64,000 nucleotides of DNA from Liolophura sinensis (taxonomy: Eukaryota; Mollusca; Polyplacophora; Chitonida; Chitonidae), in the NCBI RefSeq assembly GCF_032854445.1, contig NC_088304.1, positions 24,317,704-24,381,703 on the forward strand. The letters run 5' to 3'. This document shows positions 1 through 11,469 of this stretch, one piece after another. The notes beneath the pieces are model-generated. The model was not told the DNA's origin. It worked only from the letters and a program-made list of their open reading frames with translations, and did no database searches. Both the position numbers and the translations under genes were made by a program. The stretch's first letter is position 1, and every line of letters begins with the position of its first letter.

Positions 1-379
1 GAATACGCCACATGCATGTGAATAAGATACCATGTACATGTATATACTGGGTTATATACTGCCTGTACAATCAATATAAATGAAATGAATTAAGGCCATA
101 AATTCATAAGTCCGAAGTAGTTCAGAATTGTACAGATTTGTCACGGGCACGGGTCTTGTCTGAAGTGAATTAGATATTTAAACCACAAACGAAATTGTAC
201 CCAGAAACAGACCAGTTAACAGCTGTATGATAACGTATGAACTGTGTCAGTAACATGAAAGAAAGACAGCCAAATTAACTTGGGATAGGAACAATTAGAA
301 TGGTAAATAAATTTAATGTTATTAGAATAGATCGTGAAAATAAATATGCTTATCGCACATACATACATGTAGCACATTT

Positions 380-1125
380 ACGCTTTGATTGCAACCATTA
401 TTATACCCAACGTGGCGATCTTGAACAAATATAAAGTCCATGGCCCCAAACCCCAAGCCCCTAGCCCCGAGCTAAGTGAAATTGGACACAATTTTGAAAC
501 AGAGTGCACGAGATTCTGGACGCTCTCTGCATGTTTACATACTAGAGAATTGTACCCATTGCAGCATTTAAGAAACTTAAGAGACAAGTGAATTGCAATA
601 AGAGCTTGTGACAGTGGTTGAAATCGTCACACAACACATGGGATCTAAGGAATGCTACACGCCATCTGCAGAACCCTTCGGTATAGTGCTGTCCAAGTAA
701 CGATATTTCACAATGTCATACCTGAAACTATCCCCCTTGTCGTAAATCTGGCATCACAGGCAACCGTTTTGGTCTATGTACAAATACCAGTTCAGGTAAG
801 ATGTACCACCTGGAGAGTCCAGCGAAGGTAGATATATGTCGCACAGCCTTTATCATATACAGTTACGGGTTGGTGAAAATCATGTACATCATCAATGTAG
901 CAAATGGGAAAGATCGGGTCTTATAAAGGTTACTCAGTACTATCTTATGCATATGGGTATTTATACGAGAACAGGCAGAGGACTGTAAAACAAAACGAAA
1001 AATGTATACACATCACATCACAGTATCGAAATATATACACTCTTGATGAATGGGTTTTCCGACAAATTCTCTTTCTCAAGGTCCTGAATAATTGCAACAA
1101 TACCGCACGTTCTTTCCCTGCCTTA
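380..1125 (-). mobile_element. Reverse-transcriptase retroelement fragment (Penelope-like?), decayed
   Basis: The minus strand carries a decayed reverse transcriptase interrupted by stops. Visible pieces are a motif-B-like stretch ending CLFSYKYP near 970, the catalytic-loop motif CYIDD near 885-899, and then DIVKYRYLDSTIPKGSADGV near 665-725. They align in order with the better copy at 30895-32480. Bases 382-600 match the untranslated 3' part of that copy. The element is dead. The assignment to Penelope-like elements is inferred from the RT motif style; no GIY-YIG endonuclease was found. Confidence 0.7.
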
Positions 1126-1189
1126 GAAATGGTTTGAGACATTTGCTTTTGCTGCAACGTTCACGTGTTAACATTCGTGTCATGTAACG

Positions 1190-1430
1190 CCCATGCCTCC
1201 GTTGTTAGCACGCCAGCGCTGTGCAATGACAGAAGCCTCTCACCAATGCGCTCGCTGTGAGTTTAAGTTCCTCTCATGCTGGCTTCCCCTCTCCGACCGT
1301 ACGAGGGAAAGAAACCTGTGGATGGTCGTTGCCGTTCCGCACCATCATGCTGGCTGCCGCCGTATAAGTGAAATATGCTTGAGTGAGGCGTAAAATGCCA
1401 ATCAAATAAATAACTACATAAATAAATAAC
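1190..1430 (+). mobile_element. SINE family A copy
   Basis: A tRNA-derived head (remnants GTTGTTAGCACGCCAGCGC and GTGAGTTTAAGTTCC for the A and B boxes) is followed by the family body CATGCTGGCTTCCCCTCTCC and the tail CGTATAAGTGAAATA ... CAATCAAATAAATAA. It sits at the matching place in both copies of the segmental duplication (the other is at 9190-9430), so it was inserted before the duplication. Confidence 0.8.
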
Positions 1431-2249
1431 GGTCAAACATGTATTAGCAATGGGCCGGAGGTATTGAATTGAGTCTTCTCGAACAATCAAGTAAATTCCC
1501 TGGTGACCTTGATGGAAAGGGGAATCACGCCTCAAAGGTCATTTGTACATGTACACCAGCCAACATGGAGCTGCCATCATGCTCAGTTCCATACAGCATA
1601 TTTTTTCCTGTATTCTCTTCTGTTTTGTCTATTTTTACGAATCCAACATCAAACAAACATACTTATCTAGATACCGTTTTTGTAAAGAAGTATAAGACTT
1701 TAGTTAACAGGAATCACCAAATTCTTCAGATCAGTTGACGGAGCACCTGCTGTTTCCTACACTGGCCTTACGTCATTACCATAACAAATAAATCAGGGTT
1801 AGTTCATTTAAAAAAACTAATCCCGCCCTATGAACTTGTCTTCTCTCCTGTATTTATAGCCTCCCTTAATCATTTTGTGGTCTCCGTCATTTATGCTTAT
1901 CATAGGGATATCCCTACGCACAGAAATTTCGTGTATGATTTGTAAATTGTAAATTACATTGAAAAATATTAAACAACTCCTGGAAATGTCCTATGTCAGC
2001 GCGCTTGTTTTTTTTACCAAAATCGTGTCAGAATAATATTGGCTTTGGATAGAAGGTAAATCTTCTCACTTCACTAACGCCTATTATTTCCAACTTGGCA
2101 AAAATCACTTAACAAATACGTATCACTATTACATAAGCGTGTCTCTCATGCCTCGGTCTAACTGTGCTGACGTTCACGAGTGTAATATTCATCAAGGTCA
2201 ACACGAAACAAAACTGTTCACGCCGAAGAAATAAGGATTGATGGAGAGC

Positions 2250-2257
2250 TATAAAAG
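2250..2257 (+). promoter_or_regulatory. Orphan TATA box and first-exon relic of a gene 1 paralogue
   Basis: TATAAAAG and about 80 bases after it match the gene 1 promoter and first exon at 4172-4255, including CTAACCTGCATTGATCACA. Roughly 150 bases of upstream sequence also match (AATATTCATCAAGGTCAACA at both places). The match breaks just before the splice donor: the bases equivalent to GGCCTGGTGAGT are missing. No signal-peptide exon follows within 2.9 kb. It is most likely a dead promoter copy. Confidence 0.75.
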
Positions 2258-2660
2258 ATGGCCAGGAACTCTTCCGAAAATAGTCCATTCTGAATCCTTG
2301 CTAACCTGCATTGATCACATAGGTACACAGTTTATGTAGCCACACTTAATGACCCCTTGTCGTCATATGACTGAAGAATTGCTAAGTATACCCTTAGCAT
2401 ACATAGATATACGTGAATGTAGCTTTGCGACAGAGCATTAAGAAAAAAGGGACTAGCCAACTGACGTACAGACTAGAGCGTCATATCTGTGGACAAGTGG
2501 TCTTCAACGACATTTGTTATACTGTGGAAAATCCCATACAAACGTCGTCCACTGCTTAACCTCCGTCGGTAAAGGATTGAATAATTCATAGCACATAACA
2601 ACGGACACATTACTTGTAGCCTGCTATGTATTTTTTCTTTACCATAAAACTCCAAATTTT

Positions 2661-3980
2661 ATTGTAGTTTTAGTTACGAATGACACACAATCGAAATCAG
2701 AAAACTAAGCTCCAATTTGTAATACCACTCTTATAAAACCAACACACTAAAAAAATTAGTTCGCTGATAAACAGATTTCTGTTACAGTCATAAAACACTA
2801 TGTTTAGAAACTGAAGAGACGTGTTTAACATGTGAATGAACACACAGGTGCCTTCATTAACTGTAACAGAATGAGTGTTTCTATTCGGAACTCTTATTTC
2901 TAGTGTGCATACAGTGGGATCGTTGCGCAATCAAATAATTGTTGTTTTAACTGAGCTTAACTGCATGTTACGCCTTCAGCATGATCCCATGGTCTGTAAA
3001 CATATACAACATAGTTAAAGACGTACATGGCCTTGATTGCCAGTGCTAACAAGACCGCCGTCGCATTTATGAAGAAGCCAAAAATAGATGCAATGCTTTA
3101 ATCACGAGAACATGTCCATGGGATTAAAACAATAAAACCGATGAATCAATGTAGTCATTCCTGTGATCAACTAGTGGATCACAAGCGGATCGCGTGTAGT
3201 AAATCTTCTAGCCTATAGCCTAATTGTTATAAGCCTAAACGTACGTGTTTAATGGACTGTGTCACGTGCGTTGACTGATCATACTGAAAACGTAAGAGGC
3301 CTGATATTAATAGTTACATGTATATTTTATCTGCAAAATAACCAATGTCCATCAAGACTGACATAATATGCGGTGAATTTAGTGACAGGATGTACAAAAA
3401 CCAAAAAAAAAGAACAAAAAAAAACAAACAAAAAAAAAACTTGGAAGAAAATGATATTGTTCTCATGCGTTTACCGTTCCTGAAAGTTTGCAGATTTATA
3501 CTGCTAAACCACGTCTGATCACGTGAATGAATGAGTAATCTCGTGTGAAGACGACATCGGATGGTTGATTGCATATATTATGGCTACACTTCGCCACTAC
3601 AGCGAGTTAGTACAGTCACGCAAGATAAAGGAAAGATATTTTGTAATAAAGTGAATCTCTTGAATTTTGTGACAGATAATAATATGCCAGTTTATATTTA
3701 TAAAATTACATACAATACTTTCTATCTTTAAGACGAATTTTGTTGATGAAAACGGCGGTGCTGAAAATAATAAACCCGAAACTTTAAAATTTACAATCTA
3801 AGTAACACCATGTAGCAGTACTTCCCTGTACAGTCAGGAATATTAATTACATTAAATATTTTATATCAACACGCAACGAATAAATTTATATGATACTCTA
3901 GCAAATCGTTCACATACAATATTGAATAACATCCTTAACGTATGGGGTGGGAGGGGGTAGAGAGATAGAGGGTTGGGGAG
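2661..3980. other. Intergenic, no recognisable feature
   Basis: AT-rich DNA with an A-rich stretch at about 3400-3440. Short open frames are present but none has a signal peptide, a domain motif or a splice context resembling the neighbouring genes. Confidence 0.5.
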
Positions 3981-4171
3981 ACAACATGTACCGGTTCATT
4001 AAGGTAAATTACAGCTAATTTAGACACAACTTGGTACCACGTATTTATTAGTTTTACATAAGTGTGTCTATCACGCGTAGCTCTAATTGTGATGTTCACG
4101 AGTGTAATATTCATCAAGGTCAACACGAAACAAAACTGATGACGTCGAAGAAACAATGATTCTCTGAGGGC

Positions 4172-4255
4172 TATAAAAGATGACCAGGAACTCCTCACAA
4201 TACAGTCCTTTCTGAAGCCGTGCTAACCTGCATTGATCACAGAGGTTAAGGCCTG
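4172..4255 (+). promoter_or_regulatory. TATA box and non-coding first exon of gene 1
   Basis: TATAAAAG at 4172-4179 is followed by an apparent untranslated exon, starting about 4200, that ends at 4255 with CTG|GTGAGT. The next acceptor is TTTCTTTCAG at 5236-5245, ten bases before the gene 1 ATG, giving a roughly 1 kb first intron. This is the only one of three copies of the block (others at 2250 and 10236) that is followed by a coding exon and retains the consensus donor GTGAGT. A CRE-like TGACGTCG at about 4140-4147 is not in the other two copies. The transcription start is inferred. Confidence 0.7.
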
Positions 4256-5254
4256 GTGAGTACAAGTTATTTATTAAGCTGATCGAATAACCGTTGGCTC
4301 TCATAGTGAGGTTATAAAAAAAAACGCTTTTTCAGAGAAGATCGAGAACATGTCTCTTACACTCCTTGACTTGCCTAAATTATGTTTAGCGCAGTACTAG
4401 ATCTTTTTTCAGATTTTTCTGTTGTAGCATGAATTCTTAAAGCTTATTGCTGTATCAACTTTTGGATTTTCTTATAGTCAAGGTTAACTCTTTATCAATT
4501 ATATATTTTACTAGTCTGATCAAAGCGTTTGCGGGTATAAACACAACACATTCTGATTTCATTGCGGCTTTAACGCCGGTGTTTTGTCAGGTCTATAGCG
4601 AAGGGCGGTGGTTTATAGGTGCATATCAGTGCAAAGTTCTAAAGCGCATCGTTTAACACCCGTGAAATTAATCAATAAATAAAAAAAGGGAAGTATCAAT
4701 GTATTCAAATACCCCTTTCTGATCATTGTTTAGGTCAATGTAGGTGTATAATTGCCAATACGGTGACAGTGCTTAGCATTTCATCCTACTGCAGAAAAAA
4801 AAAAGGCGACCAGTCAGTATGAACATTTCAGCCCGCTGTATTTGAGGCCAATAAATTCTAGTGTCATGGGAAATAGTCAGCGGATTCTCTTTGCCCCTGT
4901 GATGCCAAGTCCAGTTTCCCCGGGCATGTGATGACAAGCTCCCCTTGTTTGATGATGTCATCTTGTACATATGCACACAACAATAACTATCCCGTCATGC
5001 TTGCATGAATAACCGCCTGCTTCGGAACTAGTCTGTGTTTCAACTAAGTATTTCGCCTATTGCTGTTTCCTTGATACACTTCACTGGCCAATCTTTATAT
5101 GGTCCAGAAAGTATGTTCGCCGGTTCTTCAAAAAATCTTGAGGCATTACCCAAAGAAGTTGTATTGTCAATCCCAACCCCGGGGAAGGAGTTTATGTCAC
5201 TGGTGAAGTTTTGCAGTTTAATTAAAAATACTGAATTTCTTTCAGAAACCAACC

Positions 5255-6128
5255 ATGAACAAGCTTTTGTTCGTCGCGGGACTTCTGGTCCTTTTTGTCA
5301 GCCAATCAATGGCGGCGGCTTTATCTGCGGAAGACGAGGCTGTGGGCCACAACATCGAGAAAAGAAGTAAGTAATGTGGTTTGAAATATTCTGCGTAAGA
5401 AAGCTTACAAATGGTGAAAACTTATACAAAGAATAATGATTTTCGTCTACATGTAATCTCTATTTCCATGTTTGCATATCGAATTTAAGTGTGGCTCATG
5501 CAAACTTGCCGATGTTAAAGCATACGTTGCATATCCAATCCTACCAGAATATTTCCTCATACGCAGATTGAGAATTGGACTCAAGTAAGTGCTACCCACT
5601 TACCCGTCTTGACCACCTACAGTGTTTACTGTCTTCCTTTAATCCCAAGCATCTTTTTCTCGTTTAATGTTAAAAGTAACATATTTTGTCATTCAAGATG
5701 AATTAATTCCAATCGAGTGCTTCGTTTATGTAGTAGGCTAAATACAACCCATCACCACAGTCGGTCGTAAAATACCAATCAAATAAATCAGCAGTGACCT
5801 ACTTAGAACCGACGTCTCTTCCCTGTATTTTTTTTTAGGTACCAACTATGGAGGTAAACCCGGTTACCAACCTCAACCTGCCGGCTACAAGGGTTACTCG
5901 ACGCAATATTATTACCCTGTGTACAAATACCCGTATTACCCCCATTACTACTACCCATACGGAGGTTATGACTATTACAACTACGGCTATCCTTACCCAG
6001 GCGGTTACGGGGGAAGATACGGATTCGACCAAAAGTTCGGTTTTTATGGAGGAAGAGGTGGATTTGGCGGGAAAAGAGGTGGCTTTGACGGAAGAAAATT
6101 CGGATATGGTGACTTCAAAAAGTATTAA
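5255..6128 (+). CDS. Gene 1: secreted Gly/Tyr-rich prepropeptide, 133 aa, two coding exons
   Basis: Coding exons are 5255-5366 and 5839-6128. The intron 5367-5838 has donor GTAAGT and an acceptor after a T-run ending TAG. Residues 1-20 (MNKLLFVAGLLVLFVSQSMA) are a clear signal peptide. Residues 21-37 are a short, mildly acidic propeptide ending in EKR, a proprotein-convertase site. The phase-1 intron splits the next codon (Ser38). The 96-residue mature part begins with Pro/Gly/Tyr motifs, continues through Tyr-rich YPYYPHYYYPYGG, then changes to Gly/Phe/Arg/Lys repeats (GGRGGFGGKRGGF) and ends KKY. An internal KR could be a further cleavage point. There are no cysteines in the mature part. 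AATAAA is at 6219-6224. The composition recalls shell-matrix (shematrin-like) or adhesive proteins, but no homologue was identified. The role is inferred as extracellular structural or peptide-like. Confidence 0.87.
5745..5793 (+). mobile_element. SINE family A tail fragment in gene 1 intron 2
   Basis: TCGTAAAATACCAATCAAATAAA matches the last part of SINE family A. It lies about 45 bases before the acceptor of the mature-peptide exon. Confidence 0.5.
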
Positions 6129-6264
6129 TTTAAGTCCGGATGGACGCCCAGAGTAATCTTTGGAAGTGGCCTGTAATAAGTGTCTATTTCTAAAGTTAAT
6201 GTTCAATTATTTATTTGAAATAAAAGGTAATTGAACCTTTACTCATTTTCGTTGTATTTCTCAA

Positions 6265-6565
6265 AGTCGCAATGACCCAAGAACCTCCCACCAATGCGCT
6301 GGCTGTGAGTTCAAGTCCAGCTCATGCTACGTGGAAAGGTCAGGCAAAAATCTGCGTATGGTCGTGGTACTCCCACCATAATGCTTGCGGCCGTCGTATA
6401 AGTAAGTTATTCCTGATTGTATTGATAATATCCACCACATTACTATACAAACACTGTTTTTACCCAGAATACTCAGGTTTCCTTCATCAGAAAATGTCGT
6501 ACAAAAGTGAAAAATCATTAAGTGTCGCGTTAAACCACAATAAAATAATTACATAAATAAATAAA
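6265..6565 (+). mobile_element. SINE family A copy, internally altered, just after gene 1
   Basis: CAATGACCCAAGAACCTCCC, the B-box-like GTGAGTTCAAGTCCAGCTC, GGTCGTGGTACTCCCACCAT and GGCCGTCGTATAAGT match the family. The usual tail is interrupted after GTCGTATAAGT by about 90 unrelated bases before GTGTCGCGTTAAACCACAAT. The insertion begins only about 40 bases downstream of the gene 1 AATAAA signal. Confidence 0.75.
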
Positions 6566-6599
6566 CCGTGTAACACATCGCTTTGTGGAAAAATATCCA

Positions 6600-7125
6600 T
6601 ACACCTGCTCTCAGCTCGTCTGCAGGTAATATAATTCTAATTTTTGCATCCTTATTTTGAAAAGTCAAGTCAGATCTCCCATTCATTTGTGTTTTTCAAT
6701 GCAGATTGTAATTTTGCTCAAGGGAGGAGCTCTCCTATTGTCAGAAACAAGGAGAGGGCCCTAACACAGAGGGGTTGCAATGGGTGATAGGCCTACTTCT
6801 GGTGCAGTTAGGGACTGGGCGCTTATGCAGTTCATGCCCCCATGGTCACAATGTCCCAGTGACGTGGACTATTCTAAAACGTCTACGAAATTTGACATTG
6901 AAAGAGTTTATGTACATAAAATATAGAAAGGTCAGTCAGCCATCAATGTGTTCCCCAGTCCCCGTCCTTAGACAAAAGTCTTCAACTTTAGTGGCAGAAC
7001 GCATTTATATTTATGTTTATAGACCGACCCAATTTTTATCAGCGGGTCTGAAAGAGATAAGAGATAGCATTCGCGGTACATCCATCTTATTTAGACTTAT
7101 ATCTGTACAATGATGGTCTCACGTA
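6600..7125. other. Intergenic, no recognisable feature
   Basis: An open frame at 6775-7113 has no recognisable motif or signal sequence. No dispersed repeat was recognised here. Confidence 0.45.
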
Positions 7126-7450
7126 TACTCTTTACAGCACATGCGTCACTCTCTACCTTTCGCTTTACATCACTGAAACGAATATCCAAGCTTGACCTAT
7201 GGAGACTGTGAGACGCACGTTGGCTTCTTTAGGGCTAACCTCATCACTTGTCTCCTCTCGCGGAACTATTTAATCAGCATTCATCAATAAAATTGTTTTA
7301 TGTGTTGGTTAGAATGATATGCTACACACTTTACACAGAATGCATGCGTGTAAATTATTATTTATATAATTAATTATTATTGTTGTGTTTTCTGACATGA
7401 CCTCCTGCCTCATCACCGTGACCCCAGTGACCTCGGTGTTGTTTTTCTAG
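7125..7450 (+). repeat. Segment homologous to gene 4 intron 1 (58190-58500)
   Basis: Shared words in the same order include CGCTTTACATCACT, GAGACGCA, CCTCATCACT, TATCAGCATTCATCAAT-type sequence, TTTTCTGACAT and CTCATCACCGTGACCCCAGT. In the partner the segment lies in intron 1 of gene 4. This could be a relic of a lost paralogue's intron or an undescribed dispersed repeat; with two copies in view I cannot tell. Confidence 0.65.
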
Positions 7451-8464
7451 ACCTCATTAGAAGTTCACTAGTGTACAAATCGAATGGGAGAAATATTTTG
7501 GTGACCTAAAATCAAAGTCTTCACATCTTTACCATGTCCAACCCGAATGTAATTCCTCGGTCTTCATGGTGCAGTATCACAGATTTGCAAGTGTGTTGCG
7601 AATTATTTAGAGAACTCATGTTTAGAATAGGCCTAATGTATGGGACTAAGATACATGTACATGTATATACTGGGTTATATACTGCCTGTACAATCAATAT
7701 AATGAAATGAATTAAGGCCATAAATTCATAATTCCGAAGTAATTTAGAATTGTACATTGGCACGGGTCTTGCCTAAAGTAAATTAGATATTTAATCCACA
7801 AATGAAATTGTACCCAGAATTTGACCAGTTAACAGCTGTATGATAACATATGAACTGTGTATCAGTAATGTGAAAGAAAAAGACACTGAATTAACTTGGG
7901 AAAGAAAAAATTAGAACGATAAACACATATAATTTATTAGAATATATCTTGAAAGTAAATATGCTTTTGCGCATACAGTATGAAAATTATACATATTTCG
8001 AAGCGAATATGTATTGAGCAGCTAATATATGCAGTCCGTTGATCTTTTATCAGTGCGAATATTTAAATGTGTTTTGCCTACAAACCACTCAGAAGCATCG
8101 GCTACATTATTACAGACTCCGTAAAATACACATATGCGTGAACAAGAGCATGGTCGAGGCACAGACAGCCAATTTGGAAGAGACTGTTCTGTATATGGCT
8201 TTAGAACAGCATGCTGTCACTCTTGGGACGCATTGGTGCCTAATGGGGTGTGATTGACAGTGCGTTTTCCCACAACACTCAATGATCCTTCTGTTGACTG
8301 GCTGGCTAATTTCTTCCCGTACAGGAACTGAAAGTACATGTACGCACTGCAACCAACATTAAAAATTTTTTCTTCGCAAGGGAGATAAGTTTTGTTGGTG
8401 TAGAAAACACTACTGCCCAAGTTAAACTACCAACCACTGGCAAGCTACTGGCGGAATATTCCAT

Positions 8465-9110
8465 GTCAAACGTACAGATATGCACACCACATTAATTGAA
8501 GATAGATGGGCTTCAACGAACGTTTTAAAGGCAGGAGCGAGGAATGATTGAAGATAATAAATACTGGGCTTTTGAGTGTGTATACCGTATATTTTAGTTC
8601 ATTATGTTTCAAGCCGGTAAATCCAGCCCGGGATCTATTCGTCGAAACAAGCATTTGTGTACCAGCTGTCAACCAATGTCGATGGTCCATTACAACACTG
8701 GCAAGGTCAATTTAACACAAGCCACCAAAGAACTAAAAAAGCCCAGAGGAAACCTTTCCGATCATTGTTTGAGTCACTGTAGGGAGAAAAACACAATGAT
8801 TCTTCCAGGAATGTGCATTTAAGAATTTAACTCGGATACAATGCTCGTTCACAGGTTGTCGTTAATCAAACTAAGTACATGTATCACAGTTACGCTTTGA
8901 TTGCAACCATTATTATACCCAACGTGGCGATCGTTGAATAAATATAAAGCCCCTGGCCCAGAACCCCAATCCCCTAGCCCCGAGGCCCAAGCTAAGAGAA
9001 ATTGGACACAATTTTCAAACGGAGTGTAAGAGATTCTGGACACTCTGTCCATGTTTACATACTAGAGAATTGTACCCATTGCAGCATTTAAGAAACTTGG
9101 AGTGAATTGT
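8465..9110 (-). mobile_element. Penelope-like(?) element 3' region, decayed
   Basis: The minus strand matches the 3' non-coding part of the element at 30895-31400. Shared pieces are CTTTGGTGGCTTGTGTTAAA (8716-8735), the GGTACACAAATGC and TTCGACGAATAG region, and the CCCCTAGCCCCGAGG block near 8970. No reverse-transcriptase coding part remains in this copy. Confidence 0.65.
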
Positions 9111-9189
9111 AATAAGGGCTTGTGAGAGTGGGTTGAGACATTTGGGTTTTGCTACAGTGTTCACTGTTAACATTAGTGTCATATAACAT

Positions 9190-9430
9190 TCATGCCTCCG
9201 TGGCCGAGGTGGTTAGCACGTGAAATGACACATAAGCCACTCACCAATGCGCTTGCCGTGAGTTCAAGCCCATCTCATGCTGGCTTCCCCTCTCCGGCCG
9301 TATACGTGGGAAAGAAACCTGCGGATGGTCGTGGGCTTCCCCCACCATCATGCTGGCAGCCGTCGTTTAAGTGAATTACTCTTGAGTACTGCGAAAAATA
9401 ACATTCAAATAAATAAATAAATACATAACG
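9190..9430 (+). mobile_element. SINE family A copy with well-kept A and B boxes
   Basis: CCGTGGCCGAGGTGGTTAGC (A box) and CCGTGAGTTCAAGCCCATC (B box) are followed by the body GGTCGTGGGCTTCCCCCACC and the tail TCAAATAAATAAATAAATAC. It is orthologous by duplication to the copy at 1190. Confidence 0.82.
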
Positions 9431-10235
9431 CTCATAAATGTATTGAAACTAGACCGGGGGTATTGAATGGGGCTTCTCGAAAGTTCAAGTAAATTCCCCG
9501 GTGACCTTGATGGAAAGGGGATAACACAACACCAACCAACATGAAGCTGACATCATGCTCAATTCAATACAGCATATTTTTTCTGTATTTTCTTGTTTTT
9601 GTTTCTTCTTACAAAATCCAACATCAAACAAACATGCTTACCGGACGAAAATGTTTAAACTGGCAATGAGGAGGTGTGTTTGCCAAAAAAGGTAATAGGA
9701 AGCTCCTAAATTCATCAGATCAATTGACAGCGCATCTGCTGTTTCCTACACTGCCCTTACGTCATTACCATAACAGCTAAAACAAGGTCAGTTAATTTCA
9801 AGCCAAACTAAGTTCGCCCAATGAACTCTTCTTCTTTTCTCTATTTATATCTTGCCTTTATCATTTTGTGGTCTCATTTATGCTGATCATAAGGATATCC
9901 CTGCACACAGAAATTTCGTGTATGATTTGTACATTGCAAATTGTATTGAAAAAATGTTAAACAACTCCTAGAAATGTGCTATTTGAATGCATTTTGTTTT
10001 AAACAAAATCGTGTCATAATAATGTTGGCTTGGGATAGGAGGTAAAATTCCTCAGTTCACTAACGCATATTGAAGCCAATTTGGTCAAAATTACGTACCA
10101 AATACGTATCACTGTTGCATTAGCGTGTCTTTCATGACTCGATCTAACTGTGTTGGCCTTCACGAATGTAATATTCATCAAGGTAAACACGAAACAAAAC
10201 TGTTGAAGCCGAAGAAACAAGGATTCTCGGAGGGC

Positions 10236-10325
10236 TATAAAAGATGGCCAGGAACTCCTCAGAACACAGTCCTTTCTGAAGCCGTGCTAACCTGCATTGA
10301 TGACAGAGGTTAAGGCCTGGTCAGT
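10236..10325 (+). promoter_or_regulatory. Orphan TATA box and first exon, second copy
   Basis: TATAAAAG at 10236-10243 and the next 80 bases are almost the same as gene 1's promoter and first exon. At the exon end the donor reads GTCAGT (10320-10325) where gene 1 has GTGAGT. No signal-peptide exon is recognisable on the plus strand before gene 2. Either the promoter is dead or it starts an unspliced non-coding transcript. Confidence 0.72.
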
Positions 10326-10369
10326 ACAGCTTATTTATCTAGCTGATTCATTAAATGTTAGCGCTCAGT

Positions 10370-10500
10370 GGCTGACAACTTCTTTCAGTACAATGTGACT
10401 GGTTGGCGTGTCATGTCTGGTGTCTTTGGCATGATACTTCAGAGTGGGCGGCACATTGACGGCATGGATTCACCTTGCCTCAGTTTTTGTCACAGTTTAT
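10370..10500 (+). mobile_element. SINE family B 3'-half fragment
   Basis: TGTCTTTGGCATGATACTTC followed by AGTGGGCGGCACATTGACGG matches the 3' half seen again at 30770-30860. It separates sequences that are adjacent in duplication copy 1 near 2330. Confidence 0.5.
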
Positions 10501-10699
10501 GTACCCGCACTTAATCACGCTTTGTCGTCATATGACTGAAAAGTAACTAAGCATTACGTAAAACCATGAGTCCATACAAACTTAGTCCACTGTTTAACCT
10601 CCGTCGGTAAAGGACTAAATAATTTATAGCACATAACAACGGACACATTACTTATAGCCTGCTATGTATTTTTCCTTTACCCTAAAACTGTGTTGAACG

Positions 10700-11465
10700 T
10701 GTTTTATTGTAGATAGAGAGGTTTGGAGAAAAATGCTAAGAATGTTTATATATAACGCAAATAGAATAAACCTTCAAGAGCAGAACATTTACACTGTGCG
10801 CGTTAAAAAAAAGATCTTAGACCTAAATACCAAGGAAATAAATAACGTGTTTAAAATTGACTAAATATGCGCCCGTTCATAATTAATAATTAGTAAAACA
10901 ATGTACCGTACCATGTCTTAGGGAGAATTTTGTTAACGTTTGTAAAGCAGTTAGCTCTTCTTTCTCTTTTTACTGTACGGCTGTACAGATGACATCGGAT
11001 GTATTGGAAGTTAGATTAGGTGATGTAATATTGAGAACATATGAAGAAAGTGACGATCATCAGTCTCGTTTGTTATAATAAAACTGCACAGACCAGCTTC
11101 TGCTGGTTCAGCACGAACACATATGTTATAGATTACGAGTATTCCGTTTGTAAAATTTTCACCTTGAAATTTGCTACAAAGTTTTAATAACAATTAGAGC
11201 GTGACATATTCTCCAAGAAATACAAGCAGGGATGGAGACTTCCTGAGGAAAATCGCTCCACAACCCACGTTAACGGCAGTGTTCTGGGGCCTTGAAGTAT
11301 CACCTAACCCCAAAGCTTTAACACGTGATTGTGCATAGTTCACATAACACGGAAAATATATACGGTTGGTATAATTTACTTTATGAACGCAGTAACTAAC
11401 ATTTGGCCAATGGGAGATACCCGTGCGTAAAACTTAAACAACTTTTTTGTGTATGAGTGAGCAGA
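10700..11465. other. Intergenic, no recognisable feature
   Basis: AT-rich sequence. A 60-aa minus-strand open frame at 11011-11193 has no recognisable motif. Confidence 0.45.
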
Positions 11466-11469
11466 TAAT

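Larger units (their letters stand above)
1..2660. repeat. Segmental duplication, copy 1 (partner about 7630-10690)
   Basis: Bases 1-370 match about 7640-8000 (shared stretches include GTATATACTGGGTTATATAC and AATTAAGGCCATAAATTCAT). Bases 382-600 match 8880-9110, and 1130-2660 match 9140-10690. The same repeats lie in the same order in both copies. Differences are mostly block insertions and deletions: copy 1 keeps reverse-transcriptase sequence at 600-1125 that copy 2 lacks, and copy 2 has an extra 8000-8870. Read by eye, so the exact limits are uncertain. Confidence 0.8.
7630..10690. repeat. Segmental duplication, copy 2 (partner 1-2660)
   Basis: See copy 1. Blocks 7640-8000, 8880-9110 and 9140-10690 match 1-370, 382-600 and 1130-2660. 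The copy contains an orphan promoter at 10236 and a SINE family B piece at about 10370-10500 that is absent from the matching place in copy 1. Confidence 0.8.

Noticed and set aside
5848-6156. Thr-rich frame overlapping the last exon of gene 1, and the opposite-strand frame
   Set aside because: Both are shadows of the Gly/Tyr-rich exon, whose frame continues correctly from the leader exon.
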